DNA from: an uncultured Clostridia bacterium
Lineage (GTDB): Bacteria; Bacillota; Clostridia; UBA1381
Direction: 5' to 3'
Assembly: GCA_934462715.1 (NCBI GenBank)
Contig: CAKSIJ010000004.1
Coordinates: 62,001-126,000, forward strand
DNA: 64,000 bases
Shown: one piece after another, positions 50,727 to 59,005 of the stretch
Numbering within the stretch: the stretch's first letter is position 1
Layout of the letters: each line of letters opens with the position of its first letter
The notes under the pieces: model-generated
Told to the model about the DNA's origin: nothing
Database searches by the model: none
What the model saw: the letters and a program-made list of their open reading frames with translations, nothing else
Program-made: the position numbers and the translations under genes

Positions 50727-51674
50727 ATGAAAAACACAAAACTCAAAGGAAATTTAATGCTTCTTTTGACCGCATTTATATGGGGTGTATCATTTATAGC
50801 ACAGAGCAAGGGTGTTGAAGAAATATCACCATCGGCGTTTAACGGAATAAGAAGCATACTCGGCGGACTGGTGCTTCTTCCTGTTATATATATTATAGAT
50901 TCGGGTAAGAAAAAGCGCGGTCAGCCTGTTGCACCGGTTGATAAAACGCTTTTGCTCGGAGGACTTGCCTGCGGAGTTATTTTGTGTCTTGCTTCAACCA
51001 TACAAACAATCGGTCTTAAATATACAAGCCCGGGAAAGGGCGGATTTATTACGGCATTGTATATGGTATTTGTCCCGATTATCGGTTTGTTTACCGGCAA
51101 AAAGCTGCGCCCTGTGCTTGTTGCGGCGGTGCTTGTTGCGGTATGCGGACTTTATCTCATGTGCATAAATTTCGAGCTTGCCATTAATAAGGGCGATATA
51201 CTTATATTCATCTGCGCAATTCTTTTTACCGCACATATCCTTGTTATAGACAAGGTATCGCCATTGGTTGACGGAGTAAAGCTTTCGTGCATACAGTTTT
51301 TTGTGTGCGGTATTATAAATGTGCTTTGGATGTTCATTTTTGAAGAACCTCAGCTAAAACCTATTTTAAATTCATGGCTGCCGATTGCATATGCCGGCAT
51401 ATTCAGCTGCGGAGTGGGTTACACTCTCCAGATTGTCGGTCAGAAGTACACCGACCCGACCTCCGCTTCGATTCTTATGAGTCTTGAATCGCTGTTTGCA
51501 ACGCTGTCAAACGTTATCCTTGTCGCCCTCGGCTGGAATCTTACCGGCGGTCAGCTTTCCGCACGCGAAATAGTCGGCTGTGTTCTGATGTTTGCCGCAA
51601 TCATGCTTGTACAGCTGCCCGAAAAAAACAAAAAATCAAACAGTGCCGATACAATAGGCGTTATAAACAGTTGA
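50727..51674 (+). CDS. EamA/DMT-family transporter
   Basis: A 315-aa drug/metabolite transporter superfamily protein with two EamA repeats and about ten membrane helices. The first repeat has LLLTAFIWGVSFIAQSKGVEEISPSAFNGIRSILGG and ends with the conserved YTSPGKGGFITALYMVFVPIIGLFTGKKL. The second has YAGIFSCGVGYTLQIVGQKYTDPTSASILMSLESLFATLSNVIL. Members export amino acids or other metabolites; the substrate is unknown. It has its own promoter. The 91-aa gene follows after 19 nt. Confidence 0.88.
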   Translation: MKNTKLKGNLMLLLTAFIWGVSFIAQSKGVEEISPSAFNGIRSILGGLVLLPVIYIIDSGKKKRGQPVAPVDKTLLLGGLACGVILCLASTIQTIGLKYTSPGKGGFITALYMVFVPIIGLFTGKKLRPVLVAAVLVAVCGLYLMCINFELAINKGDILIFICAILFTAHILVIDKVSPLVDGVKLSCIQFFVCGIINVLWMFIFEEPQLKPILNSWLPIAYAGIFSCGVGYTLQIVGQKYTDPTSASILMSLESLFATLSNVILVALGWNLTGGQLSAREIVGCVLMFAAIMLVQLPEKNKKSNSADTIGVINS

Positions 51675-51693
51675 TTACGGTAGGTGATATTAT

Positions 51694-51969
51694 ATGACAA
51701 GACGGGAAGAACTTATTTTTCTGCTTGAAAGCATTAAAAGAGGTGCAATAGATCTGGAATTTTTCTGCCGTGAATTTTTCAGAGTATATTTTTACGTTGA
51801 AAAGGATTCTGACAAGCCTACTCAGAATGAAGATAAATTTATGAAAGAGCTTGCAATGATGTGCGGAAAATATGCAAACGATCTTGATAAGCCGTATTCC
51901 TTTTATTCCGAAAAGGATATGCTGACAAAGATAGGCTGTTGGGGAAAGGTTATATCCGATAAAAAATAA
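51694..51969 (+). CDS. Small hypothetical protein
   Basis: A 91-aa soluble protein that I do not recognise. It has the helical, charged sequence ELIFLLESIKRGAIDLEFFCREFFRVYFYVEKD followed by FMKELAMMCGKYANDLDKPYSFYSEKDML. The size and layout recall small immunity-type or regulator-binding proteins, but no specific family can be named. An AGGTGA site 7 nt before the ATG and 19-nt spacing from the EamA gene support that it is real and cotranscribed. A degenerate copy of the dispersed repeat element follows. Confidence 0.65.
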   Translation: MTRREELIFLLESIKRGAIDLEFFCREFFRVYFYVEKDSDKPTQNEDKFMKELAMMCGKYANDLDKPYSFYSEKDMLTKIGCWGKVISDKK

Positions 51970-52050
51970 CAGGTAAAAAAACGCTGCGCATTTTACCGTT
52001 TTTCCTTTTTGACCGCAGTATTAACACCGTCGCAATGGGCGGAGAAAAAA
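51970..52050 (+). repeat. Degenerate, shortened copy of the intergenic repeat (copy C)
   Basis: Shares GCTGCGCAT-TTTAC with copies A and B, and ends with a GGGCGGAGAAA segment like the right end of copy A, again leading into the SD (ATGAGGG) of the next gene. The middle portion is shorter and diverged. Confidence 0.5.
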
Positions 52051-52063
52051 TGAGGGTTAAATT

Positions 52064-53215
52064 ATGATTTCAGCTGTTATATGCGAATACAATCCGTTTC
52101 ATAACGGTCACTATTATCAGCTTGAACAGATGAAAAAAGAAAGCGATTCTGTTATCTGCATAATGAGCGGAGATTTTGTTCAGCGGGGAGCTGCCGCGAT
52201 ATATGATAAATTTATAAGGACGAAAGCAGCGTTGCTCTCGGGAGCGGATCTTGTCATTATGCTTCCGGTTGTTTACAGTCTTAGTCCTGCCGAGCTGTTT
52301 GCTTTTGGGGGAGTATCTCTTTGCGATAAGCTCGGAGTGGTTGACAGGCTGTATTTCGGAACGGAGTGCGGCGATATTTCTCCGCTTTTTAAAGCGGCTG
52401 AATTGCTTCTGGACGAGCCGCCGCAGGTTTCGGGTGAAATAAAAAGGCTTTTATCGGACGGAAAAAGCTACCCTGCGGCAAGAACGGCGGCTTTTTCTGA
52501 ATTCATTGACAGCGCTGTCCTCGAACAGCCGAATAATATTCTTGCGATTGAATATATTAAGGCACTAATCCGCTTAAACAGCAATATAGTGCCGATAGGA
52601 ATAAAGCGTAATTCGGCAGGTCATCACGATTTTGAGGCTCACGGAAATATTGCTTCCGCATCGGCAATCAGAAGTCTTGTATCGGAGGATAAAGCGATCG
52701 AAGCGCTTGTTCCGGATAATGCTTTTGAGCTTTACAAAAATGCCGAAAAGACAGATACAAACAGTCTAAGCTCTGTTCTTATGTACACTCTGAGAACAAA
52801 ATCCGCACGGGAAATAGCCGTAATAAACGAGGTTGCGGAGGGACTTGAAAACCGAATCAAAGCGTCGGTATATCAATGTGCGGACTTTGCCGATATTTCC
52901 GATTATATAAAAAGCAAACGGTACACAAAAAGTAAAATCAACCGCATACTTCTTTCTGTTTTACTGGAGATAGACAAAGAAATGCCCCGAAAAGCTCCCG
53001 AATATATCAGAGTTCTGGGAATGAACAAAAAGGGAATGAAGCTTCTTTCCGATATAAAGCAAATATCACAGCTTCCGGTTATAACGAAAACAGCCGATTA
53101 CAAAGGCTTTTGCGATGCGTTTGAAAAGGATATTTTTGCCTCCGATCTATACACAATTTGCCGAAGCCGGCCCGATTTCGGTCATGACTTTAAAACAAGC
53201 CCGGTTATTATGTAA
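52064..53215 (+). CDS. tmcAL: tRNA(Met) cytidine acetate ligase (nucleotidyltransferase family, DUF795)
   Basis: Forms N4-acetylcytidine at the wobble position of elongator tRNA-Met, using acetate and ATP. The 383-aa product begins MISAVICEYNPFHNGHYYQLEQ, with the HxGH nucleotidyltransferase motif (HNGH near 14-17). It continues with IMSGDFVQRGAAAIYDKFIRTKAALLSGADLVIMLPVVYSLSPAELFAFGGV, the hallmark of TmcAL. The segment PIGIKRNSAGHHD and A.HGNIASASAIRS continue the catalytic part. The GAGGG SD lies 12 nt upstream. A bidirectional terminator follows. No L32/YceD cluster (a common neighbour) is present. Confidence 0.92.
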   Translation: MISAVICEYNPFHNGHYYQLEQMKKESDSVICIMSGDFVQRGAAAIYDKFIRTKAALLSGADLVIMLPVVYSLSPAELFAFGGVSLCDKLGVVDRLYFGTECGDISPLFKAAELLLDEPPQVSGEIKRLLSDGKSYPAARTAAFSEFIDSAVLEQPNNILAIEYIKALIRLNSNIVPIGIKRNSAGHHDFEAHGNIASASAIRSLVSEDKAIEALVPDNAFELYKNAEKTDTNSLSSVLMYTLRTKSAREIAVINEVAEGLENRIKASVYQCADFADISDYIKSKRYTKSKINRILLSVLLEIDKEMPRKAPEYIRVLGMNKKGMKLLSDIKQISQLPVITKTADYKGFCDAFEKDIFASDLYTICRSRPDFGHDFKTSPVIM

Positions 53216-53258
53216 AAAATCTCCGTTGTCCGTACTTAGCATACAGACAGCGGAGATT
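53214..53258. terminator. Bidirectional terminator between tmcAL and the DUF378 gene
   Basis: AATCTCCGTTGTC pairs with GACAGCGGAGATT (12 of 13). On the minus strand it runs into T6, giving a strong terminator for the DUF378 gene; on plus the U-run is weaker (ATTTGTT). Confidence 0.8.
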
Positions 53259-53263
53259 ATTTG

Positions 53264-53464
53264 TTATTCGGGTAATTCGTCTTTCTTAAACAACAAACCT
53301 ATTGCCCACAATCCGGCAATTCCGACTATCGTAAATATGATTCTGGAAATTACCGAACCCTGACCGCCGAATAATGCGCCTACTATGTCAAAATTAAATA
53401 TGCCTATACTTCCCCAGTTAAGCGCACCGATTATTACGAGTACCAATGCAATTCTGTCAAGCAT
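53264..53464 (-). CDS. DUF378 small membrane protein
   Basis: A 66-aa two-helix membrane protein matching DUF378: MLDRIALVLVIIGALNWGSIGIFNFDIVGALFGG, then a second helix FTIVGIAGLWAIGLLF. Function unknown, widespread in Firmicutes. The start at 53464 has an ideal SD (GAAAGGAGGT, 6-nt spacing), implying high translation. A 42-nt palindrome at 53481-53522 lies directly upstream of the SD. It is monocistronic with its own terminator. Confidence 0.9.
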   Translation of the reverse strand: MLDRIALVLVIIGALNWGSIGIFNFDIVGALFGGQGSVISRIIFTIVGIAGLWAIGLLFKKDELPE

Positions 53465-53480
53465 TTCAAGACCTCCTTTC

Positions 53481-53522
53481 TCAGGCACGGAGCCTGCACA
53501 GCTCAGATGCGGCTATGCCTGA
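53481..53522 (-). promoter_or_regulatory. Leader stem-loop upstream of the DUF378 SD
   Basis: TCAGGCA ... TGCCTGA outer stem (7 bp) around a 28-nt interior, ending 4 nt before the strong SD. The AGGCAT/TGCCT edges recall the dispersed GGCATGAG palindrome. Confidence 0.5.
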
Positions 53523-53743
53523 AACACCTGCCTTTTATATTTTATTCTGCCGCTTTTCTTTTAATACATACCTGTGTATAATCTACACTTTTGGAATATT
53601 TTGCGAATATTGAAAATCGGGTTTTAAATGATTTTTCAAAATTAAAAAAGGTTTTTCGATAACATATTATATTATAAAGTAACAAAACATATACTTTAAT
53701 CATAAATTAATAATAACAAATTCAAGGAAATATGAGGTGTAAA

Positions 53744-54160
53744 TTGAAAAAAATGCTTTATTATGTTATTACGGTTGCGGTGATTATAATTATCGGCGCA
53801 TTCTGTATAGTGCTTGCAAGTGATGAGAACGAGAAAAATATAGAATTTCTCGACAGCTACGGCTGGAGAGCCGAGCCTGTATGCATAGAACAGGTAAGCT
53901 ATAAAATACCCGATAACTTTGACGAGGTTTACAATAATTACAATGAACTTCAAAAACTTTCGGGCTTGGATCTCACGCAATACAAGGGCAGAAATGCCAT
54001 ACGGTATACATATATCATATCAAATTTTCCGATAGAAACCGAGGAGGACGTTCGGGCAAATGTTATCTGCGTTGCCGGCGAGCCGGTGGGAGGAGATATT
54101 ATGACGGTAAAGCTTGACGGATTCATGTATTCGCTGAGCTATCTGACAACGGGAAAATAA
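53744..54160 (+). CDS. DUF4830 domain protein, membrane-anchored
   Basis: A 138-aa protein with one N-terminal membrane helix (about residues 4-24) and an extracytoplasmic DUF4830 domain. Family signatures are FLDSYGWRAEPVC near 38-50, FDEVYNNYNELQKLSGLDLTQYKGRNAIRYTYII, and VRANVICVAGEPVGGDIMTVKLDGFMYSL at the end. Function unknown. The start is uncertain: a TTG at 53744 has GAGGTG four nt upstream and gives MKKMLYYVITVAV; an ATG at 53732 would precede this SD. It is divergent from the DUF378 gene, with about 280 nt between them that otherwise holds only AT-rich sequence and the leader palindrome. Confidence 0.8.
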   Translation: MKKMLYYVITVAVIIIIGAFCIVLASDENEKNIEFLDSYGWRAEPVCIEQVSYKIPDNFDEVYNNYNELQKLSGLDLTQYKGRNAIRYTYIISNFPIETEEDVRANVICVAGEPVGGDIMTVKLDGFMYSLSYLTTGK

Positions 54161-54307
54161 AAATATTGTTTTTAAGAAAAAAAGTAATAATTCCGAATAT
54201 TCATGAATATAATGTTATAAAGGCTTCCGAAAATAGTTAACAAAAGACAGAATAACAAGGCATCAGGATAAAAAGCCGTGTCTTAAAACATGAAAGGAAT
54301 GATTATT

Positions 54308-54586
54308 ATGAAAAAAATAATAGCTGTATTGTGTGCCGGGATAATGGCCTGCACTGCTGCGTCATGCGGAAATAACTCTGAAAACAGCGAGGACGTTCAG
54401 CAAAATATACCGTCCCAAACGGAAAGCGTTCAAAATGAAAACAAGGACCGACAGGACGAGGTAAGTACTTCGGCAAAGGAGAATGAAACCGAAACCGACG
54501 CCGATACCGAGTCGAAAGCGGAACGCAGTGCCGATGAAAGCAACACAGAAACGGAAGCGGACGCAGATATGGAAAACAGTCAATAA
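54308..54586 (+). CDS. Small acidic lipoprotein
   Basis: A 92-aa exported lipoprotein. The signal peptide MKKIIAVLCAGIMACTAASC has a lipobox with lipidated Cys20. The remaining 72 residues are highly acidic and polar (runs of E, D, T, S, N; e.g. ENETETDADTESKAERSADES) with no predicted fold, so an unstructured surface tail is likely. AAAGGA SD is 9-10 nt before the ATG. No family recognised. It is followed by a terminator shared with pheT. Confidence 0.65.
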   Translation: MKKIIAVLCAGIMACTAASCGNNSENSEDVQQNIPSQTESVQNENKDRQDEVSTSAKENETETDADTESKAERSADESNTETEADADMENSQ

Positions 54587-54634
54587 ATATTAAAATATAC
54601 ATATGGGAAGCCACAAAAATTTAACGAAAAAACA

Positions 54635-54675
54635 AGGCAGACATACCAAAACGGTACGTCTGCCTGTATTTTTTG
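54635..54675. terminator. Bidirectional terminator between the lipoprotein gene and pheT
   Basis: AGGCAGAC-(A)TACC-aaaac-GGTA(C)-GTCTGCCT; U-runs on both strands (GTATTTTTTG on plus, TTGTTTTTT on minus). Confidence 0.85.
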
Positions 54676-57060
54676 TTATCTTAACTGTGCCTGAAGCTTA
54701 TACTCGAGGTCTTTTAGTATTTTGTTGAATACCTTGTTGATTTCTTCATTTGTCAGGCTTCTGTCTGCGGCTCTGAATGAGATTGCATATGCAACGCTCT
54801 TTTTGCCGGGCGGTATCTGCTTGCCCTCGTACACATCGAACAAGTCGAGAGTATCGAGAAGCTGACCCGAAGCTTTTCTGATTACGGCTTCAATATCTCC
54901 GACAGGACGTGATTTGTCAACCAGCATTGCAATATCTCTGGTTACTGCCGGGAATTTCGGCAGCGGCTTGAATTTGATGTTGTTGTCGATTGCTTCAAAA
55001 ACGGAAGCAAGACAAAGCTCTGCCGCATAGGCTCTTGTTTCGATTTCAAAGTTTTCGGCACAGGTTGGGTGTACTTCTCCGACAGTACCGATTTTTTTGC
55101 CGTCAACCAGTACGGCGGCACAGCGGCCGGGGTGATATGACGGGTTTTCGCTGTCTGCTTCAAAGGTAACATTCTTCACATTAAGCTCAGAGAGCATAAC
55201 CTCGCAAATACCCTTAATATCATAGAAATCAATGTCGTTTCCGTACATTCCGAGCGTTATAATTTCGGGTTCATCGGGAAGCTTGCCCTTTTCTGTCGGA
55301 ATGTATATTTTTCCTATTTCAAAAAGACTTGCGGCAACATTCTGGTGGCTGTAGTTATATCCGAGAGCCGAAAGCATACTTGCAAGCGTTGTTGTACGCA
55401 TTACAGAGGTGTCCTCACCAAGAGGATTGGATATTGTTACCGAATTGCGCTTTTCGCTGTCGGCAGGGAAAAGAAGCTTATCGTATATTGACGGACTTGT
55501 AAAGGTGTAGGTGCAGATTTCGCTCATTCCCTGTGCTATCAGTATATCGCTGATTTTGTCTCTTGTAAGCTGAATCGGAGAACGCTTCCCTGTTGTTGCG
55601 CTTCCCGACATTACGGTTACCGGGATTTTATCGTAGCCGTAGAAACGTGCAATTTCCTCGGCAATATCGGCTTCCGCTTCAATATCGGGTCTGAAGGTCG
55701 GAGCAACAATAGTCATTTTTCCTGTGTCAACCTCAAAGTCGATTGCTCTTAAATATGCCGCCATATCCTCCGTTGAAATATCAGTACCCAAAAATGCGTT
55801 GATTTTATCGGGGCGGAACTCGTGAACTTTTTGCGGCTTGATATGACCGGAAATATCTATCAGTCCTCCGACAACCTCACCGCAGCCTAATTCTTCAACA
55901 AGCTCGCAGGCTCTCAAAAGTGCCGGAACGGCATTGTTGACGTCAAGACCTTTTTCATAACGTGATGAAGCTTCTGTTCTTAAACCGATTCTTTGTGCGG
56001 TAAGTCTTACGGTAACAGCGTCAAAGGTTGCCGATTCAAAAACGATGGTTGTTGTGTCGGGCTTAACCTCTGAATTGAAGCCGCCCATAACTCCGGCAAC
56101 GGCAACCGCTCTTTCGCCGTCTGCAATAACAAGATCGTTTGCGGTGAGCTTTCTGTCGGTATCGTCAAGTGTTTTTATTATCTCGCCGTCAGAAGCGTCT
56201 CTTACAATGATTTTGTTTCCGCTCAGATCTCTTAAATCAAATGCATGCATAGGCTGACCGTATTCGAGCATTACATAGTTTGTTATATCGACAATATTGT
56301 TGATAGAACGCACACCGCAGGCGTGCAGACGTCTTACAAGCCATCTCGGCGACGGACCTATCTTAACGTTTTTAACCATCTTTGCGCAGTATTTAAGGCA
56401 TTTGTCGGGATTTTTAACCTCAACCGATACCATGTCCGAAATGTTTTCGCTGTTATCGTGAACCTCCGGTTTATGAAGCTTAAACGGACGCTTAAAGGTT
56501 GCGGCGGTTTCTCTTGCAAGACCGATAACGCTGAAGCAGTCCGGTCTGTTGGAGGTGATTTCAAATTCAACAACATCATCGTTAAGACCGAAATATTCCT
56601 TTATATCCATGCCGACCTTTGTGTCATCGGGAAGTACAAGGATTCCGTATTCGGGCTTGTAGCCAAGGTCTGCGTCTGTAAGACCGAGTTCTTCGTGAGA
56701 ACAAAGCATACCGCAGGACTCAACTCCTCTGAGTTTACCTGTTTTAATGGTAACACCGCCGGGGAGGTGTGACATATTTTTTGCAACGGGAACAATCTGA
56801 CCGACCTTAACATTCGGTGCGCCCGTTACTATCTGTAAAACCTCATCTCCGACATCAATCCGGCAAACAACCATGTGGTCGGAGTCCTCATGCGGCTTTA
56901 TTTCAAGAATTTTACCTGTTACGACATTTTCAATTTCTGCGCCGGTGTTTTCAACACCCTCAACCTTTGAACCGGTCATGGTTACGGCTTCGGCATATTG
57001 CTTCGGTGTAATGCCCGACATATCGGTGTAATCTGCGAACCAACTCATTGGTACTTTCAT
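54676..57060 (-). CDS. pheT: Phenylalanyl-tRNA synthetase beta subunit
   Basis: Large subunit of the alpha2-beta2 PheRS. The 794-aa product starts MKVPMSWFADYTD, with the N-terminal EMAP-type tRNA-binding domain (about 40-150, GKILEIKPHEDSDHMVVCRIDVGDEVLQIVTGAPNV). The B3/4 editing domain is about 210-385 (RRLHACGVRSINNIVDITNYVMLEYGQPMHAFDL). B5 follows, then a catalytic-like core (LTRDKISDILIAQGMSEICTYTF) and the C-terminal FDX anticodon-binding domain (FPAVTRDIAMLVDKSRPVGDIEAVI). It lies 30 nt downstream of pheS. Controlled by the T-box upstream of pheS. Confidence 0.96.
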   Translation of the reverse strand: MKVPMSWFADYTDMSGITPKQYAEAVTMTGSKVEGVENTGAEIENVVTGKILEIKPHEDSDHMVVCRIDVGDEVLQIVTGAPNVKVGQIVPVAKNMSHLPGGVTIKTGKLRGVESCGMLCSHEELGLTDADLGYKPEYGILVLPDDTKVGMDIKEYFGLNDDVVEFEITSNRPDCFSVIGLARETAATFKRPFKLHKPEVHDNSENISDMVSVEVKNPDKCLKYCAKMVKNVKIGPSPRWLVRRLHACGVRSINNIVDITNYVMLEYGQPMHAFDLRDLSGNKIIVRDASDGEIIKTLDDTDRKLTANDLVIADGERAVAVAGVMGGFNSEVKPDTTTIVFESATFDAVTVRLTAQRIGLRTEASSRYEKGLDVNNAVPALLRACELVEELGCGEVVGGLIDISGHIKPQKVHEFRPDKINAFLGTDISTEDMAAYLRAIDFEVDTGKMTIVAPTFRPDIEAEADIAEEIARFYGYDKIPVTVMSGSATTGKRSPIQLTRDKISDILIAQGMSEICTYTFTSPSIYDKLLFPADSEKRNSVTISNPLGEDTSVMRTTTLASMLSALGYNYSHQNVAASLFEIGKIYIPTEKGKLPDEPEIITLGMYGNDIDFYDIKGICEVMLSELNVKNVTFEADSENPSYHPGRCAAVLVDGKKIGTVGEVHPTCAENFEIETRAYAAELCLASVFEAIDNNIKFKPLPKFPAVTRDIAMLVDKSRPVGDIEAVIRKASGQLLDTLDLFDVYEGKQIPPGKKSVAYAISFRAADRSLTNEEINKVFNKILKDLEYKLQAQLR

Positions 57061-57090
57061 ATATAATCAATCCTTTCTGATAATATTCAA

Positions 57091-58110
57091 TTAAAACTGC
57101 TTTAAGAATTTCAGGTCGTTTTCAAAGAACAGTCTTAAATCGTCAATTCCGTATTTACGCATAACTATTCTTTCAAGACCGATACCGAAAGCAAAGCCGG
57201 AATATACCTCCGGATCGATTCCACAGTTTGCAAGAACCTTTGGATGAACCATACCACAGCCGAGAACCTCAATCCAGCCCTCGCCCTTGCACACCCGGCA
57301 GCCCTCGCCGCCGCATACGAAGCAGGCAACGTCAAGCTCTGCCGACGGCTCTGTGAACGGGAAATGGTGAGGGCGGAAACGAACCTTACAGTTTTCGCCG
57401 TAAAGCGATTTCATGGCGGCTTCAAGCGTTCCCTTAAGGTCTGACATTGTAATGCCCTTGTCCACAACAAGCCCCTCAATCTGGTGGAATACCGGTGAGT
57501 GGGTTGCGTCAACCGTATCGCTTCTGTAAACGATTCCGGGCGCTATTATTCTGATAGGCGGTTTTTGCTTTTCCATAACACGAACCTGCATAGGCGAGGT
57601 TTGCGTTCTCAAAACGATATTATCTTCAATATAGAAGGTGTCCTGCGTATCTCTTGCAGGGTGATTTTTCGGGATATTCAGAGCCTCAAAGTTGTAGTAA
57701 TCATACTCAACCTCCGGTCCCTCTGCAATTTCAAAGCCAAGACCTATAAAGGTATCCTTTATTTCATTCAAGACCTTGTTAAGAGGGTGAAGCGTTCCCA
57801 ATTCTCTTTTCTTGCCGGGAACGGTAACGTCTATAACCTCCGTTTTCAGTCTTGCGTCGCGAAGCTTTGCTTCAAGCTCTGTTTTCTTTTCGTCGATTTC
57901 CTTTGTCAGAAAATCTCTGATTTCGTTTGCAAGTGCACCTATAGCCGGTCTTTCCTCCGGTGACAGCTTACCCATACCCTTTAATACGGCGGTAAGCTCA
58001 CCCTTTTTGCCGAGATACTTGATTCGTATATCTTCAAGCGAATCAAGCTCGGTGGAGCTTGACAAACGGCTTTCAACGGCATTTTTAATTTCCTGAAGCT
58101 TTTCTCTCAT
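57091..58110 (-). CDS. pheS: Phenylalanyl-tRNA synthetase alpha subunit
   Basis: Catalytic subunit of PheRS. The 339-aa product begins MREKLQEIKNAVESRL with the coiled-coil N-terminus. Motif 2 is in VYRSDTVDATHSPVFHQIEGLVVDKG; the Phe-binding region has FRPHHFPFTEPSAELDVAC; motif 3 is FAFGIGLERIVMRKYGI. A Cys pair set (CFVCGGEGCRVCKGEGW) lies in the C-terminal half, as in many bacterial PheS. The start at 58110 has AAAGGAAGAG 6 nt upstream; longer in-frame codons extend into the T-box terminator region and are not used. Confidence 0.96.
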   Translation of the reverse strand: MREKLQEIKNAVESRLSSSTELDSLEDIRIKYLGKKGELTAVLKGMGKLSPEERPAIGALANEIRDFLTKEIDEKKTELEAKLRDARLKTEVIDVTVPGKKRELGTLHPLNKVLNEIKDTFIGLGFEIAEGPEVEYDYYNFEALNIPKNHPARDTQDTFYIEDNIVLRTQTSPMQVRVMEKQKPPIRIIAPGIVYRSDTVDATHSPVFHQIEGLVVDKGITMSDLKGTLEAAMKSLYGENCKVRFRPHHFPFTEPSAELDVACFVCGGEGCRVCKGEGWIEVLGCGMVHPKVLANCGIDPEVYSGFAFGIGLERIVMRKYGIDDLRLFFENDLKFLKQF

Positions 58111-58167
58111 TGATAACTCTTCCTTTCTTTTTTTATAAGCGATTGATGTGTCGCCTGTTTTTGCATT

Positions 58168-58430
58168 AAAAAATCCCTGCAAATATTGCAGGGACGAAAC
58201 AACAATTCCGCGGTACCACCCGTGATTCCCGGTAAAACCGGACTCTTTTTGTGCGATTATACGGCCGCATACCGTTACCGACTACGCACCGAAAAGGCTT
58301 CACCGATACAGCTCCGAAACGAAGGTTCGTATCATACTCTTACCGCTGCGGCTTACAGCCGATGACCGCTGCTCTCTTATGGGGAAATATGAACTACTGA
58401 ATTTCATCATAGCTTTATATTATTAAAAAC
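58168..58430 (-). promoter_or_regulatory. T-box riboswitch (Phe) controlling pheST
   Basis: The leader carries the T-box consensus GGGTGGTACCGCG (58208-58222 on minus). This is followed by the terminator TCCCTGCAA-ATA-TTGCAGGGA (58174-58194) and T6. Upstream is a long Stem I region with an AGAGTATGATA element and a TTC phenylalanine codon near 58323-58321 as the likely specifier. Uncharged tRNA-Phe should stabilise the antiterminator and allow transcription of pheST. The specifier codon position is inferred, not proven. Confidence 0.92.
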
Positions 58431-58436
58431 ATATTT

Positions 58437-58465
58437 ATAATATCATATTAAACACAAAATTTCAA
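58437..58465 (-). promoter_or_regulatory. Predicted promoter of pheST
   Basis: Minus strand: TTGAAA, 17-nt spacer, TATTAT, ending just before the T-box leader. Confidence 0.65.
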
Positions 58466-58528
58466 GACATTGCGGATAATTTGTTGATTTTTTTGTGAAT
58501 GTTGTCAATTTTGCAAAAATCTTTTGCG

Positions 58529-59005
58529 TCATTTATGGTAAGTTTCATGTGCATTGATTTTAAAAGCTCGGTAAATCTGCTCCAGCAGAACAACTCTCAT
58601 CAGCTGATGGGGGAGAGTGATTCTTCCGAAGCTGATTTTTTTTTGCGAGAACTTTTTAATGCGCTCGTCAAGACCGAGCGAACCGCCTATTATAAAGGTA
58701 ATATGCCCTTTTGCCATTGCTGCGCTTTCAACCGTTTCCGCAAGCTCCTCGCTTGTAATAAGTCTGCCCTCAATGCACATTGAGCAAATTACGCTGTCTT
58801 GATTTATTTTAGACAATATCAAGTCACCCTCGGCTGATAAAACCTTGTTTTCAAGCTTTTCTCCGGCATTTTCGGGGATTTTTTCATCGGGCAATTCGAT
58901 AATATCCAGTTTGGCAAAGCGTGAAATTCTTTTTGAGTATTCACAGATTGCTTCTTTTAAGTATTTTTCCTTTAATTTCCCTATACAAATTACAGTAACT
59001 TTCAT
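58529..59005 (-). CDS. rlmH: 23S rRNA (pseudouridine1915-N3) methyltransferase RlmH
   Basis: SPOUT-family methyltransferase that methylates pseudouridine 1915 of 23S rRNA with SAM. The 158-aa product has MKVTVICIGKLKEKYLKEAICEYSKRISRFAKLDIIELPD at the N-terminus. The knotted SAM site FIIGGSLGLDERIKKFSQKKISFGRITLPHQLMRVVLLEQIYRAFKI occupies the C-terminal third, and the protein ends AHETYHK, near the family's HPYHK. The start overlaps the walJ stop by 1 nt (TAATG), so translation is coupled. The pairing of rlmH with walJ/yycJ matches the order in Bacilli. Confidence 0.96.
   Translation of the reverse strand: MKVTVICIGKLKEKYLKEAICEYSKRISRFAKLDIIELPDEKIPENAGEKLENKVLSAEGDLILSKINQDSVICSMCIEGRLITSEELAETVESAAMAKGHITFIIGGSLGLDERIKKFSQKKISFGRITLPHQLMRVVLLEQIYRAFKINAHETYHK

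Noticed and set aside
53520..53743. Searched for promoters of the DUF378 and DUF4830 genes
   Set aside because: Several TATAAT-like hexamers occur in this AT-rich stretch, but none has a convincing -35 box at 16-18 nt, so none is reported.
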